Positions 38,561 through 50,674 are shown, counted from the first letter of the stretch. The stretch is 64,000 nucleotides of DNA from Rhodeus uyekii (GCA_037043235.1 JAWRVZ010000055.1:2283501-2347500), one strand, 5' to 3'. A program made the numbers and translations. Notes: generated by a model not told the origin, from the letters alone.

Positions 38561-39274
38561 TCCTATAAGGTTTCAGAAATTATGTGAAGGGATGGAGTTT
38601 GGATCTATGCTGAGAATCGCCAAAACAAAACTAACTCCAGACTTTGATGCAGAAAAAGGAGATCAACAAAACTGTTCCCACTGAAACTGAATGGGAGTTT
38701 ATCTACTGTGTTATTAAATTAATACATTTGGAAAACAATTTTTACAATGAACTCTGCACATTGATGTTTTGGTGCCTGTTAAAAGCCAAATCTTTACGTG
38801 TAATGGTTTTTTACATTTAATTTATATTAGTTCACACAAACTCACTGTCCTTCTATTATGGTACGGCCCCTCTGTCAAATTTTAGAAACCACTGTGGCCG
38901 GCAAGTCAAAAAGTTTGCCCACCCCTGGTCTGAAACAATTAATTAATTAATTAGTAATATGAGTTTACATTATATCAAGTTATGACATTGACAATGGCTC
39001 AACCAATGGCGTGAGTTTTGGGGCAGGACTTGAGGAGTGTTTGAAGCTAGTTCTCAATTACTTTTTTGTGATTTGGTGGTAATGGTGAAAAAATTACACA
39101 ATTAACATCTAATATATAGAGTAAACAGCTGCGCTTTGTTTTAACCCAGAATGCTGTGCTGATGATCAGCTAATCTACTGACAGGTGGCCTCGGAGTAAT
39201 TAAGCTGAAGGGCCCTTGTTTAATCGCTTCTTCAGTGAACATGCAGGGAATCTGACCCTACATTCCTGGGGTCC

Positions 39275-39458
<184 letters not shown>

Positions 39459-39459
39459 A

Positions 39460-41356
39460 ACACACGTAAACACGGGTCTGCAGCTAAGTCAAAGTCTTGT
39501 TGGAGTAAAGATGTATGGCCTTGTGAAGAAGCTCCTGTGTTCCTGACGATGCTTCTGTGTAATTAAATGCGAGACCTAATGATTGCGCTGAAAACGCTTG
39601 AATAGGCTGGAACGTTTTCACCTGCTCTGAAGCCTCATTGATTTAATGATGGTTAAACTTGAATTACATTTATAGTCCAATTAGAGGATAATGCACCTAG
39701 CTGGGTACAAACTGATAAAAAGGTACACTTTTATCAATTTAGCTATGTATTTAGCTAAAATCACATTCCTATTCCAGCAAATGAAATGCTTTTAACCATT
39801 CAAGAACAATACACCACAAAAGAGAATAAAGTGCGGTAATACTGGCACGCCTTCTGTCTGTGCGACAGACGACTTCAGACAGAGCTTTAACAGACAAAAC
39901 CACACAAAATTATGCCAAAATGTCAGTTTTCTTGAGTATCCTCGCAAACACAGTTAAATGAGCTAAGTGAAATCTTAAATGAACGTAAAGAGGGCACCCA
40001 TGTCATGTGCGGCAGGTCTTAAAGTGACAGCAGCCTAATAAACCTGCTGCTGTTTTACCATTAAGGATAATAAAAAAAATGACTCCCTGTTCTCGAATGA
40101 ATGACATTTATAGCTTTAATAAGGATTCATCTATATTTAATTCATCATTTATGCAGTGAAGACCAACATGTTAGACCTACCTGAAAATCTTAAAGCACTT
40201 TTTACAAAGATACATGGATCGAAAACAATAAAATGGCTATTTATGCATTTTTACAGGGCAAGTAAAAATCTGAACCAGTCTGACTGAGGAAACCAATCAA
40301 TTTAAGTTCTCTTGAATTAAAAGTTTGGCCAAAAAATAAATTGTTAAAGCCTTGTTTAAAGCCTAATTAAAGTTAACATTGCTAGCTTTCAATTATACTG
40401 TAATGCTGAATGCTTCTAATTAATGGCTAAAATTGAGAAAAACTAAATTTCATAGTAGATGAAAATATCAGTAGATCTAAAAAAAGGCATTGCCATTGAA
40501 CAAACATTTAAAATATTGGCTGCTGTCTTTATTTCCATGTTATTTTGGTATTATATACTGTTATATACTGCATTTATTCATTACTCAATTAGCATTTCAA
40601 TTTTAAAGTAATTTTGTTGTTTCTATCATTTTTATTTCTTTTTTGTAAAATGCCTCTACACAGCTATTTAGTTTTAGTCATTTTAGTACTTCAATGCAAT
40701 TTAAAGATTTATATTTATATCTATTTCATATTAGTTTGATATTACTATAAACCATCGACCACTCTAATTAGCCAATTACTTAAACATTGTGACACAGTAG
40801 CAAAACACCCTTTCTCAACAAGCCATTATCTGTTGTCAGCGAATCAGAAAAGCAACAAAAGATCTGCTAAATAAAGAAATCGCCCAAGGACAGATTACAC
40901 ATACACTCAGAAGGAAGACTTGATGTGTTTTACTAACTGGCAGAAACACTGCTGTTGGCTCTAAAGCAAAATCTTTTTTAGAACGTGAGGGGGCAGTCTG
41001 TGCCGTTCTGTTAAACCAACAGCCTGCACGGCAGCGTGTGTGTTTTTGTGTGTGTAAGGTTTGAGTGTGTGCTGACTTTGGACAGTAACAGGCATTCTCT
41101 AAGGCTTTAGTTAACTTTCCTACAGGCTCCAGACCTTATATAAAATGTGTGTGCAGAATGCTGAGGTAAAGGCTGTCTCTTAGCGCCTGCCTTTATTCTC
41201 AAAAGCATGGCGTAGGTCAGTACCGCACTCACTTTGAGATGTACATACACAAACGAAGCCAGTTACCAGGAAAACTGAATTATGTAGGAGACTGTGTGCA
41301 TTGACCAGAAAATTTGAGTTTCCCGAAGCGTTACTATGTGAAATAAAATTCGATAA
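39460..41356. other. thra intron sequence, nothing recognised
   Basis: Between the two AC microsatellites there is no exon, RNA gene or identifiable transposon. Confidence 0.45.

Positions 41357-41357
<1 letters not shown>

Positions 41358-41437
<80 letters not shown>
41358..41437. repeat. AC microsatellite
   Basis: Uninterrupted (CA)n of 80 bases, about 300 bases downstream of the thra start exon. Confidence 0.98.
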
Positions 41438-41440
<3 letters not shown>

Positions 41441-41742
41441 AAGCATGGAGCACCGGCAACTTTACAGCTTAGACAACTTAACTTTACCCATTCGTGTACA
41501 GACTTCACAAAGTCAGTCGCTAGTTCCTCTGCCTTGATGACATCATGCATGTCATTAAAAGCAAATAATGATTGGACGAGAAGTTTGTGACATGTTTCGT
41601 TTCATGTCTACAACAAGAATTTACGAGTCAAACAGCACATAATCTGACATAGTGACTATTGGAATAGACAAATTGAACTCATAATTATGGCTTGACTAAT
41701 GACTCTGGGATTTGTTGCGAGATCAGTTTTTAATAAACTCAC

Positions 41743-41798
41743 CGTTTCTCTTCTCCCTCTGATTGGTTTGGGTCTTGCTCCTTGGGCATGTGTTCCAT
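41743..41798 (-). CDS. thra: thyroid hormone receptor alpha, coding exon 1 (start codon, A/B domain)
   Basis: This exon supplies residues 1-18 and two bases of codon 19 of a ligand-regulated nuclear transcription factor that binds T3 and thyroid response elements, usually as a heterodimer with RXR. The peptide begins MEHMPKEQDP and ends in a short acidic GEEK stretch, the start of the divergent A/B domain. The start is fixed by an in-frame TGA immediately before the ATG. The exon ends CG|gtgagt; the split codon is completed by the G that opens the exon at 27514, giving Arg-Trp. Total coding length over eight exons is 1230 bases (409 residues), against 410 in human TR-alpha-1. The N-terminus resembles my memory of fish thrab more than thraa; the paralogue call is an inference. 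The intron to the next exon is about 14.2 kb. Confidence 0.93.
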
Positions 41799-41992
41799 TC
41801 ACCTTATTTCCATCCAGCAGCCAATCATGTGAGACTGAGGCGGGCCCCACCCTCGAATGCACGCCTGTCATTCGCGGGTTGTGATGAGTCAGACAATCAT
41901 CGGACGGCTTTGTGGAGCGACGCTCACAAACCAAGCCCGCCTCACTCTCCAACTAAGACGGTCAGTGATTGTGCAGCAATATGTGATGAGGT
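41799..41992 (-). other. thra: thra 5' leader with upstream ORFs, within the start-codon exon
   Basis: The leader part of the start-codon exon is bounded upstream by a strong acceptor: a pyrimidine run at about 41995-42008 followed by cgcag. At least one more 5' noncoding exon is therefore expected further right. Three upstream AUG frames are visible. One is a three-codon ORF at 41889-41900. One starts at 41871, passes out of frame over the main start, and would run through the next exon before stopping in the first DNA-binding-domain exon. One is a nine-codon ORF at 41799-41828 whose TGA directly abuts the main ATG. The segment is GC-richer than its surroundings and has two CCAAT-type motifs, so a local transcription start cannot be excluded. 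Confidence 0.7.
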
Positions 41993-42654
41993 CTGCGAAA
42001 AAAAGACAGGATCAAAGTTAGCATGTTCACAAATCAATGCAGAGTGTTACAATAACAAACTTAAAGTGATGGACAAGAACGTGTGAAGGGCTTTCAAGAA
42101 ACAATTGTGATTGCTCATAAAGTTGAGAAACTTTTTGTTTGTTTTTTCACAAAACTTTAGCATTTTATTGAAAGCAAACCAAAATTTTCTCAGGGGAATG
42201 CAAAACTTTTACAAGCAAACACAACATTTTGCGGAACTCAAAATGTATGCGTGATAGCACAAAACCATTGAACGTTTCTCTGGGGAACTCAAACATTTTG
42301 TAAAAGAATGTAATAAAACTGAAATATAATTGCTCCTGCTCATATTATTTCTATCCCAATGTCCTTTTAGGAGCTTTGTACAAACTAACATGTACAAGCA
42401 ATGGTAAGGTTTTATTTGTGATTAGATTTTTTACTGCTAATTTTAAGTTTCATAGTATTTTTAGATAGCAATTGCAACCCTGAGACCACTAGGGTCATTA
42501 AAAATTGTGAATTTATAAATAAAAGCCATTTTATAAATAAAAATTAACAATACTGTGTAAAAAAATTATAACCTGTCATATATAACACGGAGTGTGTGCG
42601 ACCCCAGATTTGCAACCCTTACTTGCAACCCCAGATTCATTAACAAAACGCTAA

Positions 42655-42915
42655 ACAAAAGATTTTGAACAAACCAAAACGGCCCATAACTCGGGATACT
42701 TGGGAACACGGAGAATGGCATCCACACACGAAACATCCACATACAAACGTCAACAAGAAACAACGATATGGGAACACAGGAGGATATAAATTGAAAAACA
42801 TAGGATTAGGAACAGCTGATGAGACTTGGGCAGTGATTAGACACAGACGGGAGCGTGCAGGACCTGGAAGATACATAAAGGAACCCGGATGTGACAGACG
42901 CGACAAGACAAGACT
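42655..42915 (-). repeat. dispersed repeat, family A copy
   Basis: The complement of this segment contains CACAGTCTTGTCTTGTCGCG, TCCCGTCTGTGTCTAATCACT and TCATCAGCTGTTCCTAATCC, collinear with 2700-2960. Confidence 0.65.
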
Positions 42916-44515
42916 GTGACAGAACCATTCAAACTTTTGCAAATCCCAATCTAGTGGATCCTGTCCAGGGTATTAATTTGAGACAAGTAAATAAATAAAT
43001 ATATATAAAACAAAGATAAAATACAACAGTATAATACCTCTGGTCTACATTCTAGTCTGAAACTGAGTTTTAGATATGCGTGCATCCCTCTTCCTTTTTT
43101 AGTTGTTTGTCCTTTGTGACATGCTTACCATGAGCTCTCAAATAAAACTGGCTGGCCGGCTGGAGACAACAAGCACACTTCCAGGAATCAACTCCGATTA
43201 TGCAAGCCTTAATCCCATCTCCCCCTGTACCGCATACCCTGTGCAAAACCCAGGAGCTCACGTGCAACACTAGGCTGCTCTTTCACTTCTTTGGCAGCAA
43301 TAATGCATCTCAAAACCTGTGTAAATCACAAGGCCTCGACTGCCTTGATAATCTGGATTAGAAGAAGGGATACTAATAAAATGATTCACAGGCCACTAGA
43401 CTGAGATGAGCTAGGCCAATTAACTGGTCAGTTCGCAATGAGAAAAAAAATAAAATAAAAAAGTAAGTCTTTAAAGTCTTGCAGTCTTTAAACTGTGTAT
43501 TTAGGGTTAAACGTTAAGCGTAAACGTTATTGTACTGAAATAGAGAGTCAAATCTAAATTTAACAAATGAGATTAGACAAAGGAAATCAACGTGTACGAG
43601 CAAATTAGGGATTTGGCGGCGCAACAAGTCAGTACCCAAATTTAGTCTCCTTTTTGTTGTTGTCCTGGGTTAATATGGTCACACCAGAACCACTGTCCAA
43701 AAAAGCCACTGATCTGGGATTATTCCTAGGGCTGGGCTGTTTTTTGTAAGGTTTATCATTACACTTTCAAAATCGATAAACTGAATTATAATATAGCAAT
43801 ATAGCGAGAACGCAGAGTGAGCTGCTGTGGGGTAAGGGGAAGAGCCAAACTGTTGTAAACATAAGACATGCTTTATATTAAGCGCATATTCGCCAGCCTA
43901 ACAGGCCTATTCATTTGCCCATCCAGCTGATGCGTGTGTTCGTTCTTTTGTGAATAGAGTTAAGTGTGCGTGTGTGTAAATGTTTTTAAGCTGCTTATTA
44001 CCAAAACAACGGTGACGCTCAGTGGGATTGCTGCAACTAATCACAATAATTAGTCTCCAATGATTAACACAAAGCATTCAAGAGGATTATAAGTTATGAG
44101 AGAGAAACTGTTCATACGGTACATTTAATGGTGATTCCTGATTGGTGGACAGCCCTTTAAGGGATTAGTTAAACCAAAATTAAAAATTTCTGTCTTCTTT
44201 TTTTCCCCCACCCTCATTTAATTTGAATTTAACTTCATTTAATTTCAAACCTGTATGACTTTTTTTTTGTAGCAGAAAATTTGATCTTTAGAGGACTGTT
44301 CAAGCTGCAATATAATAAAAGTGAATGGGGCTGCGGAGTTCTAAAATGCATAAAACAATTAAAGTACTCCAAATATACTATTATCTATTATACTATTATT
44401 CATACTATTATTAAATATCATCAAAAGACATATAAACACTCAGTTTGAGGTACAAAGCTAAAAAAATACATTGATAAGGAATACATTAACATTCTAATCA
44501 GTTCTTGCTTCCCCT

Positions 44516-44585
44516 GGGAATCGAACCCACGACCTTGGCATTGTAAACACCATTGCTCTACTCTACTGGCTAGTGGAAGAAAAAA
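44516..44585 (-). repeat. tRNA-derived SINE-like fragment
   Basis: The minus strand carries a tRNA-like box B, GGTTCGATTCC, preceded by an anticodon-arm-like stretch and a degraded box A. A GGGATTAGTTAAACC-type repeat lies on its left (44155-44300). Acceptor-stem pairing is poor, so it is not a tRNA gene. Confidence 0.5.
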
Positions 44586-45688
44586 ATTCTGGATTTAGGC
44601 AGCAACAAAATAATCAACTAGCCCTGGAAATGTTGAAAATACCTCACGTCCCCGTGAGAAACAATTATCATCCGAATAAGACTAATGGAAAATAGCAGCT
44701 TAGACACTTTGCTTAAGATCTCCTTTTGTGTTCCACGGATGAAAGAAAGTCAAATGGTTATCAAGATACATGAGGCTGAATAAATTATCACTGTATTTGA
44801 ATCTTAGAACAACTATATAGCACTTCAAGCCCTGTATCTCATACGTACACATACGTATCTAAAACGTAGACATGGAGAGTCGCGTCTCTGCTGTAGGAGG
44901 TCCATCTCTCCCTCCTGTTCAGTCAAGGTCAAAGTCATAAAGCCCCATACAATCAAATATATGGGATCTATAAATGTTGCTTTACAAGCCAGAGTTCCTG
45001 TTAAACCTGCAACTGACTGAGAAAAGGGGAAGGAGGGACACCAGGAGAAATTAAAAAAGAGGACGAACAAAGCAGATTAAATTTAATTCAGCATAGGGCC
45101 ATAAACAAGGAAAAACGGAGAGGTGGTGTTTGTTAATGATGACTGTTTGTTTTAGTGTATGTGTGTGTGTGTACAAGTGTGTTGTAAAAAAGTGCAAAGG
45201 AAGTCAAAACGCACAACGGGCACATCAATTTTAAAGTGGAGCATTGCAGGTATCTTTGACACTGCACCTGTGTACGGAAGCCAAATGTGTGCAAGATTGT
45301 ATATGTTGTGTATGTGTGAAGGAGCAATGCTTGACATATATGTTGACACAGTGCATACATTGGATATAAAAACTGCAGCAGGTGCAGCTGAGTAAGGTTT
45401 TCAGCCTCATTTTTCTTGCTGTAAGTTTGTCGCGGTTTTCTGCAATCTCTTAAACGCGGCACTAAAACTTTTTAATTGGCAAGAAGAAAGTGGACTCTGT
45501 TTCTCCCTCTTCCTCTGTTTTCAAGCTTCCTTCTTGCCCTTAATTGAATGCTTTAAAATGCTGCTTTCAAAGCAGCATGAAAAAGAATAATTAGTATGTT
45601 AGTAAGAGTGAAATGATCTCCACTAATTAGCCAATCTCTTTCTCTCTTCTTAGCCAGAAGAGAGTAAGATTATAATTATAATTATATC

Positions 45689-46889
45689 TAGAGTTGAGCC
45701 GGATACTCGGCTGAAACGAGTATCCGGTACGGATAATGCACTTTTGCCGAGTACGAGTATCATACGAGTAAAACGAGTCGTTATCTGTGCTCGGATTGAA
45801 TAAAAATCCTCATTGGGCAGCTGAGTGTCTGCGTGCAAATTTCCTTCGTCCCGCTGCTCCGCCCTGCTCATTCACACACAGAACGCTGAGACGAGAACAG
45901 GTGTCTTTCTCTCTCGGTCACTCAGGTTCGCGGGTCTTTTCCGTTAACGTTTAGGGCAGGGTGGTAGCGCGAGCGCGAAGCATCATAAGCCATAAGCTAG
46001 ACTTGATTAATACAGGAAGTGTTCGGCGCGGTAGCTGGAGCGCGGGCCATTAATAAAATGATCTCGCGGGCCGGACATAATAACACGCCGGGCCGGGAGT
46101 TTGACACCTATGGTTTAGGGTTTCTTCAGCTTTAGATTTGTTTTTTATTTCAATTTGTTTGTAGTACTTGCTTATTAGCCAGTATAGTTCTGGTAAACGT
46201 GGGGTTTGCTCGGTAGTATGTGACTGTCGTTGCGTCTCTGCCTGTCGGAGATTTTTTTTTTTAACCGTCTGCTGGCTCTAACGAGTGTTTAACTTCACGC
46301 ACTAAGTGTCTGACACTTTCTTGCTGTATTTCATACATAATAAATGCAGATTTTAAAAACAACGTCAGACTATTTGATCCATAGAACACACAGTCTCTCT
46401 CTTTCTCTCTCTCTCTCTCTTACTCACTCACTCACACACACGCATACCTGGCGTGGAAATTAAAAAAAAATCACACTGATCATAAAAAATTAGAAGTTAA
46501 AAAAAGAAAGTTATGTTTAAATGAAAAATCTTGTTCATTACATTTTTCTTCATAATTCCAACCGCATGTGTTGTATTCATTGTTGCAAAACTTATTTTAT
46601 ATAGTTTGTTTGTTCTTGTGATCAAAACCTTTGATATGAAGCTCAATGCTGATGCTGTCATGTAAATAGTTTTCTAATCAGCAATAAATATAACAATTTC
46701 TAATCGACCCAAATCAATTGCATGATTAAAAACAACATAGTAGGTACAGTCCCGCCCACTTCCTGGTTAAATCCCGCCCATTTCCGGGTTAGGCCACGCC
46801 CAGTCCGAGTACAGATACAGATACAGATAATTCATATGGTTAACAGATACAGATACAGATACAGATAATGCTGTACTCGCTCATCCCTA
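45689..46889. mobile_element. hAT-type transposon with intact target duplication
   Basis: The ends are TAGAGTTGAGCCGGATACTC and GTACTCGCTCATCCCTA, imperfect inverted repeats. The 8 bases ATTATATC are identical at 45681-45688 and 46890-46897. Inside are an ACAGAT tandem array (46808-46866), a CT run near 46395-46420, and a foreign hAT-like end (GGGAGTTTGACACCTATGG near 46098). No transposase is recognisable in the 1.2-kb body. Confidence 0.9.
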
Positions 46890-46897
46890 ATTATATC

Positions 46898-48599
46898 TTT
46901 ATATAAACATTTTTACAACATACAAATGCACAATTAAATTACACAACGAGTAAAAAAAATTAAAAAAAGTCGGTTAAGATCTTGGCGTTCATATCTGTTG
47001 GGATTTGACAGGTTGGTTGGTAAGCTTATGAACAGCTAATGACAGAGCACTGATGATCCAGGAGATAAAGATTCCAGACTGTGATCTGATATGATCTTGA
47101 GTGAAGGCCATGGGTTGCAAATGCCATTACTCTAGTTAGAGCTAAGTTTCACATAGAAGACAAAGTGAGAAGAGATCCTCAAATAACCGCATTTGAAAAA
47201 TAACGTTTTCTGTCAAAAAATGCAAATCTAAACTAAAACTTGCGGAGTAGCAGATTTGTGTGAAGATAAAGCTGAAGCAACACCTTCCTTATGATTGTCG
47301 CAAAGGCACCAAGACAAATAAAGATAAACTTGTCAATTATTTCACCGAGGTAAAACAATAAACCCTCACAAAAGCCAATCTGCTTTCATTTGGTGCTTGG
47401 CAAGTGTTCATTTTGGACCCTGCCTCACTCGCTTTCCTTCCCAGCGTTTGCTGTTTACATTAGATGGAGTGCGCTGATAAAGTTGCCTGATGGATGACTG
47501 GTTAAACTGCCTCCGTAAGTCACCACACGCCTGATTACTGTCTCTGGGCAGTTGACCAATAATAAATATATAAACACACACACACACAAACAATAGATAG
47601 CATAACAGTCCACTATTGCTCATCTCAACCTGTGGAATATGTCCTGATGGACAGGGCGGGAGCTTCTTTGGCAGACAAAACCTTTCTATCAAACACTTTG
47701 CTTTTGTAACATTAATCACTTTAGACTTTTATTGCGTTTGAGTAATCGCCATCTTATCTGAGGAGAAATGTTGCTTGTGTCTGTTTAACATCTTTTCCAG
47801 CTCAAGAATAAGGAAAATGAATGGGGCAATCTGCTCAAATGCAAGATCGAGTCTAGGGTTATCTTACGTAAGGTCAATCTGACCGCTGAGAGGCTGGATG
47901 CAGAGTACAGACTGGTCTAACAAAGTCACTTCCCTTAGGCACAAACGGATGTTTAGTGGGAAACAAAAAGGGAAAAGGAAGGGCATTGTGTGAAACTGAC
48001 CCAGCACCCTAACACACACAAACACTCCCCTTCAAAGAGCACACGGCCTCCTCCCTCATTCCACCATGCCTTTGGCAAAGACAGGTCAAGACGCTGCCAA
48101 GAATGTGATTGTATTTGAAAAACAAATTAGAGGCTTTTCTCCTCCCAATCCCGCTATTTCTAAGGTGGATCAATCAAAATACAAAACTTCTGACGCTGAC
48201 AAAAGGTGGTTAAAGGGAAGATTCGTCGAGTTGATTCTCTGTGGATCTGCTGGCTTTTGTGAATAGCTAAATCATGCACCATTAATCTTTCACAAGGCCA
48301 GTCAGCCAAGCATAAAAAAACTGAGATTTACTTTGACGAATGCTTCAACATTTATTTTTCATTACGGTATACCAAAAGGAATTGCTTTAGTCTAGCAGCT
48401 TATCAAGTGAAATCACTGCAGTCAGATACATGCTCAATGTCAGGGAGGAGGCTGTGAACTTCCCTCTGATCGTGGCAGATGGTGCACGGCTCATCTTCTG
48501 ATGCAACATAAAGCCAAAAAGACCAAATGCACAGCTCTTCGTATAATGTCCAGTATTGGGAACTAGAGGTACGTAAGTAACTAGTAAAGAAACACATTA
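46898..48599. other. non-coding region, nothing recognised
   Basis: The 66-codon plus-strand frame beginning at 48066 has a good start context but no recognised domain and no supporting splice context. I see no other signal here. Confidence 0.4.
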
Positions 48600-49351
48600 C
48601 AGTAATACCTCGGTTTACGAGTGACTTAATATACGAACAAATCTGTGTACGAGTATAGAAAGTCAAATCGGTGTACGAGCATTGTATCGGTGTGCGAGAA
48701 AAATATTCCCTCGCCCACGCGCATTTTTGTGTGGAAAAGATCTAACGCTCAGCATCTTTGTGCGTTTTTTCTGGAAAAATCCTAACCACAGCCTCTCACA
48801 AAACACTCACGCGGTTCCAACCCCTTTATCACCCCTTAACTCATTCATTCTCTCAGCATCGCTCGGTTTGGTTGCAACATTCACCACAGTGTATTCTTTT
48901 ATAAGTGATTTACAGCAGTTTTACCTCGTGTTGCTAACATTAATTGTGATCGCTATTGTTCACATAGTGAAATATACACGTACAGTAGAGTATATAGAAA
49001 GAAGGTACGAAATCCTCCCTCTAAGCAGTAACACCCCACCCCCCTCCTCTCGTCTCCTTCACTCCAGCAGCGACGCTACTCAAAGGTAAAGTGCGCGTTA
49101 CAATAAATTTGTCAAGTATTTTTTGAGTTTGTCAATTATTAATTAGTATTTATATGAGATCTTAATGGTTTTAACTCTAACTGTAATTAATAGGGTAAAA
49201 CTAAAAAATATTTAAAATTGGCATTTATGGTCATGTGGAACGAATTGAGTGATTTTTATTGCATTCTTATGGAGAAAATTGTTTTGGTGTACGAGAATTT
49301 TGAGTTATGAGCTCTTAGAACCAATTCAACTCGTAAATCGAGGTATTACTG
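48600..49351. mobile_element. pogo-like MITE
   Basis: The inverted ends CAGTAATACCTCGGTTTACG and CGTAAATCGAGGTATTACTG are flanked by TA on both sides (48598-48599 and 49352-49353). The CAGT...ACTG ends with a TA duplication are typical of the pogo/Tigger branch of Tc1/mariner. The 135-codon frame inside (48682-49089) has no transposase similarity. Confidence 0.85.
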
Positions 49352-49497
49352 TACTTTTAAATTTTCAACAAAATATCTGAACTAGATTTTTTAAATAAGT
49401 AACGAAATATACTTTGTTTTCCCATATATTGAATGACAGCTCTCTTGTCCCTCGGGACAAATCGGGAGTCGTGTGTGAACATGATGGGTATTGAAGT

Positions 49498-50674
49498 TAT
49501 AGAGCGCGCCCGATCGTGACGTAGTTTTACGACAGCCGCCATTTTGGGGGACCACTTCTAATCAATGTCATGGGGGAAGCGACGTTAAAGCAAGTGTTAT
49601 CGCAGAAAAAAAACGTTTTATGTAAATCTAGGGAGAAAAGTGAGCGTAAGAGTCAAACTAAATATAGAGATGGACTTGAGAATTTTGAAAGAGACAGGTA
49701 CGAGGCAAAATAGCGTTAATAAAGGGACAGGATCCGTATGAAATTTTGACCTGGTCTACGGACGTCAATCTTCTACCGAACACAACATACATTAATGTTC
49801 TCAACTATCTGGTTTTCACCCCAAGTCCTTATACAGCCGAAGATCTTCAGTGTTACAAAGGACTTGACGCTTACAATCAGCTAGTGTGTGGCTGGGTGCG
49901 AGAAGTGTCCTGTGTCATCAATGACAGATGTGTAACAACTGCCAAGGTAGATTAAATGGTTTTCATTAGCAATAAAGTTTATTAAAAAAAATAGAGGCAT
50001 TCCTACTTTCTAATCCAACAGTTTGGACCAAAAATATTTTCATTTAACATCTTTATAAACTTTTGTTACCTGAACAGATCTTGCAAAATGCTGTTTATTG
50101 ATGTCCTACACCTGTATGAAAAGCTAAGATTAAAGTATGATTTTTTCTACAGAAAATACACTCAAAAACCCCAAACAGAGGTCAGGTATTGTTACATATA
50201 TTATCGGCAAACTGTTGGATACCGCCTTTTTGCAGGCACGTAATATACATGGATATAATGCTTGATAATTGCAGAGCTTTATGTGTGTGTCATGGGATGT
50301 TTTTTATTCACTGTAGATCCGGATAAGCACATCCATGTGATCTAATCATGATCTACATTGTTCACCTTTAATTTTATTAGGTTTTTGATGGGCAAGAAGC
50401 AAATAGTGTATGTCCAGATCTGGATGATAGCATTGAATATTTCTGACGGACTAAGCCAATCACTCTCTCAACATGAATTCGACTGTTTGCATTTCTCAAG
50501 TCTGGCCTTTGACAGCTGTTGTGTACGATCACCTTGGTGTGTTATTACCTTAGGCAGCCTAAAATATGACTGTTTCACAACATGATTAACATTCGGTGCG
50601 CGCTGTATCCAGCTCTACTTGTCCCCCATTATGGCGGCGACGGTGCGCGTGACGTCATACGGGCACGCTCTATA
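49498..50674 (+). mobile_element. unclassified TIR element carrying a decayed host-like exon
   Basis: The left end TATAGAGCGCGCCCGATCGT and the reverse complement of the right end, TATAGAGCGTGCCCGTATGA, match at 13 of the first 14 bases. The similarity continues inward through a GACGT block to a GCCGCCAT...TGGGGGAC block. The 1177-base element contains a broken coding exon at 49570-49946 and only non-coding sequence after it. Superfamily not assigned; target duplication not clear. Confidence 0.6.
49570..49946 (+). pseudogene. first exon of a transposon-associated protein, frameshifted
   Basis: Frame one starts at ATG 49570 and runs 47 codons (…KYRDGLENFERDRYEA) to a TAG at 49711. A second frame overlaps it from 49704 and reads KIALIKGQDPYEILTWSTDV and later LDAYNQLVCGWVREV, ending at a donor-like AAG|gtagat at 49947. 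From memory this resembles the N-terminal exon of a large family of fish predicted proteins with SWIM zinc fingers and YqaJ-like nuclease domains. A single frame change breaks it, and no later exon is present. Confidence 0.55.

Larger units (their letters stand above)
37612..38927 (+). mobile_element. hAT transposon relic with transposase fragments
   Basis: The ends CAGGGGTGGGCAAACT and AGTTTGCCCACCCCTG are perfect 16-base inverted repeats. The flanks GTCTTGAA and GTCTGAAA agree at six of eight bases, as an aged 8-bp duplication would. Transposase traces on the plus strand are a zinc-finger-like start region around 37840-38030 and the dimerisation region at 38065-38180 (LFGSTYVCEQTFSVMNINKA). 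A foreign GC-richer block at about 38340-38560 interrupts it. Confidence 0.85.
41993..45688. other. DNA upstream of the thra start exon: intron or intergenic, with repeats
   Basis: The strong acceptor at 41993-41994 makes the adjoining part an intron of thra. No noncoding first exon could be assigned. It holds a family A copy on the minus strand (42655-42915), a hAT-like end near 43728, and a composite repeat at 44155-44585. Confidence 0.5.

Noticed and set aside
43728..44157. Possible MITE with GGGCTG and CAGCCC ends
   Set aside because: Inverted match is only about six bases and the flanks show no duplication.
44516..44585. tRNA gene on the minus strand
   Set aside because: Box B is clear, but the acceptor stem does not pair and the sequence is embedded in a repeat, so it is a SINE-type fragment.
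48066..48266. 66-codon frame beginning MPLAKTGQDAAKN in a good start context
   Set aside because: No family recognised, no neighbouring exons, and length within chance for this region.
48682..49089. 135-codon plus-strand frame with hydrophobic stretch
   Set aside because: It is contained in a MITE and has no transposase or cellular protein similarity that I can see.
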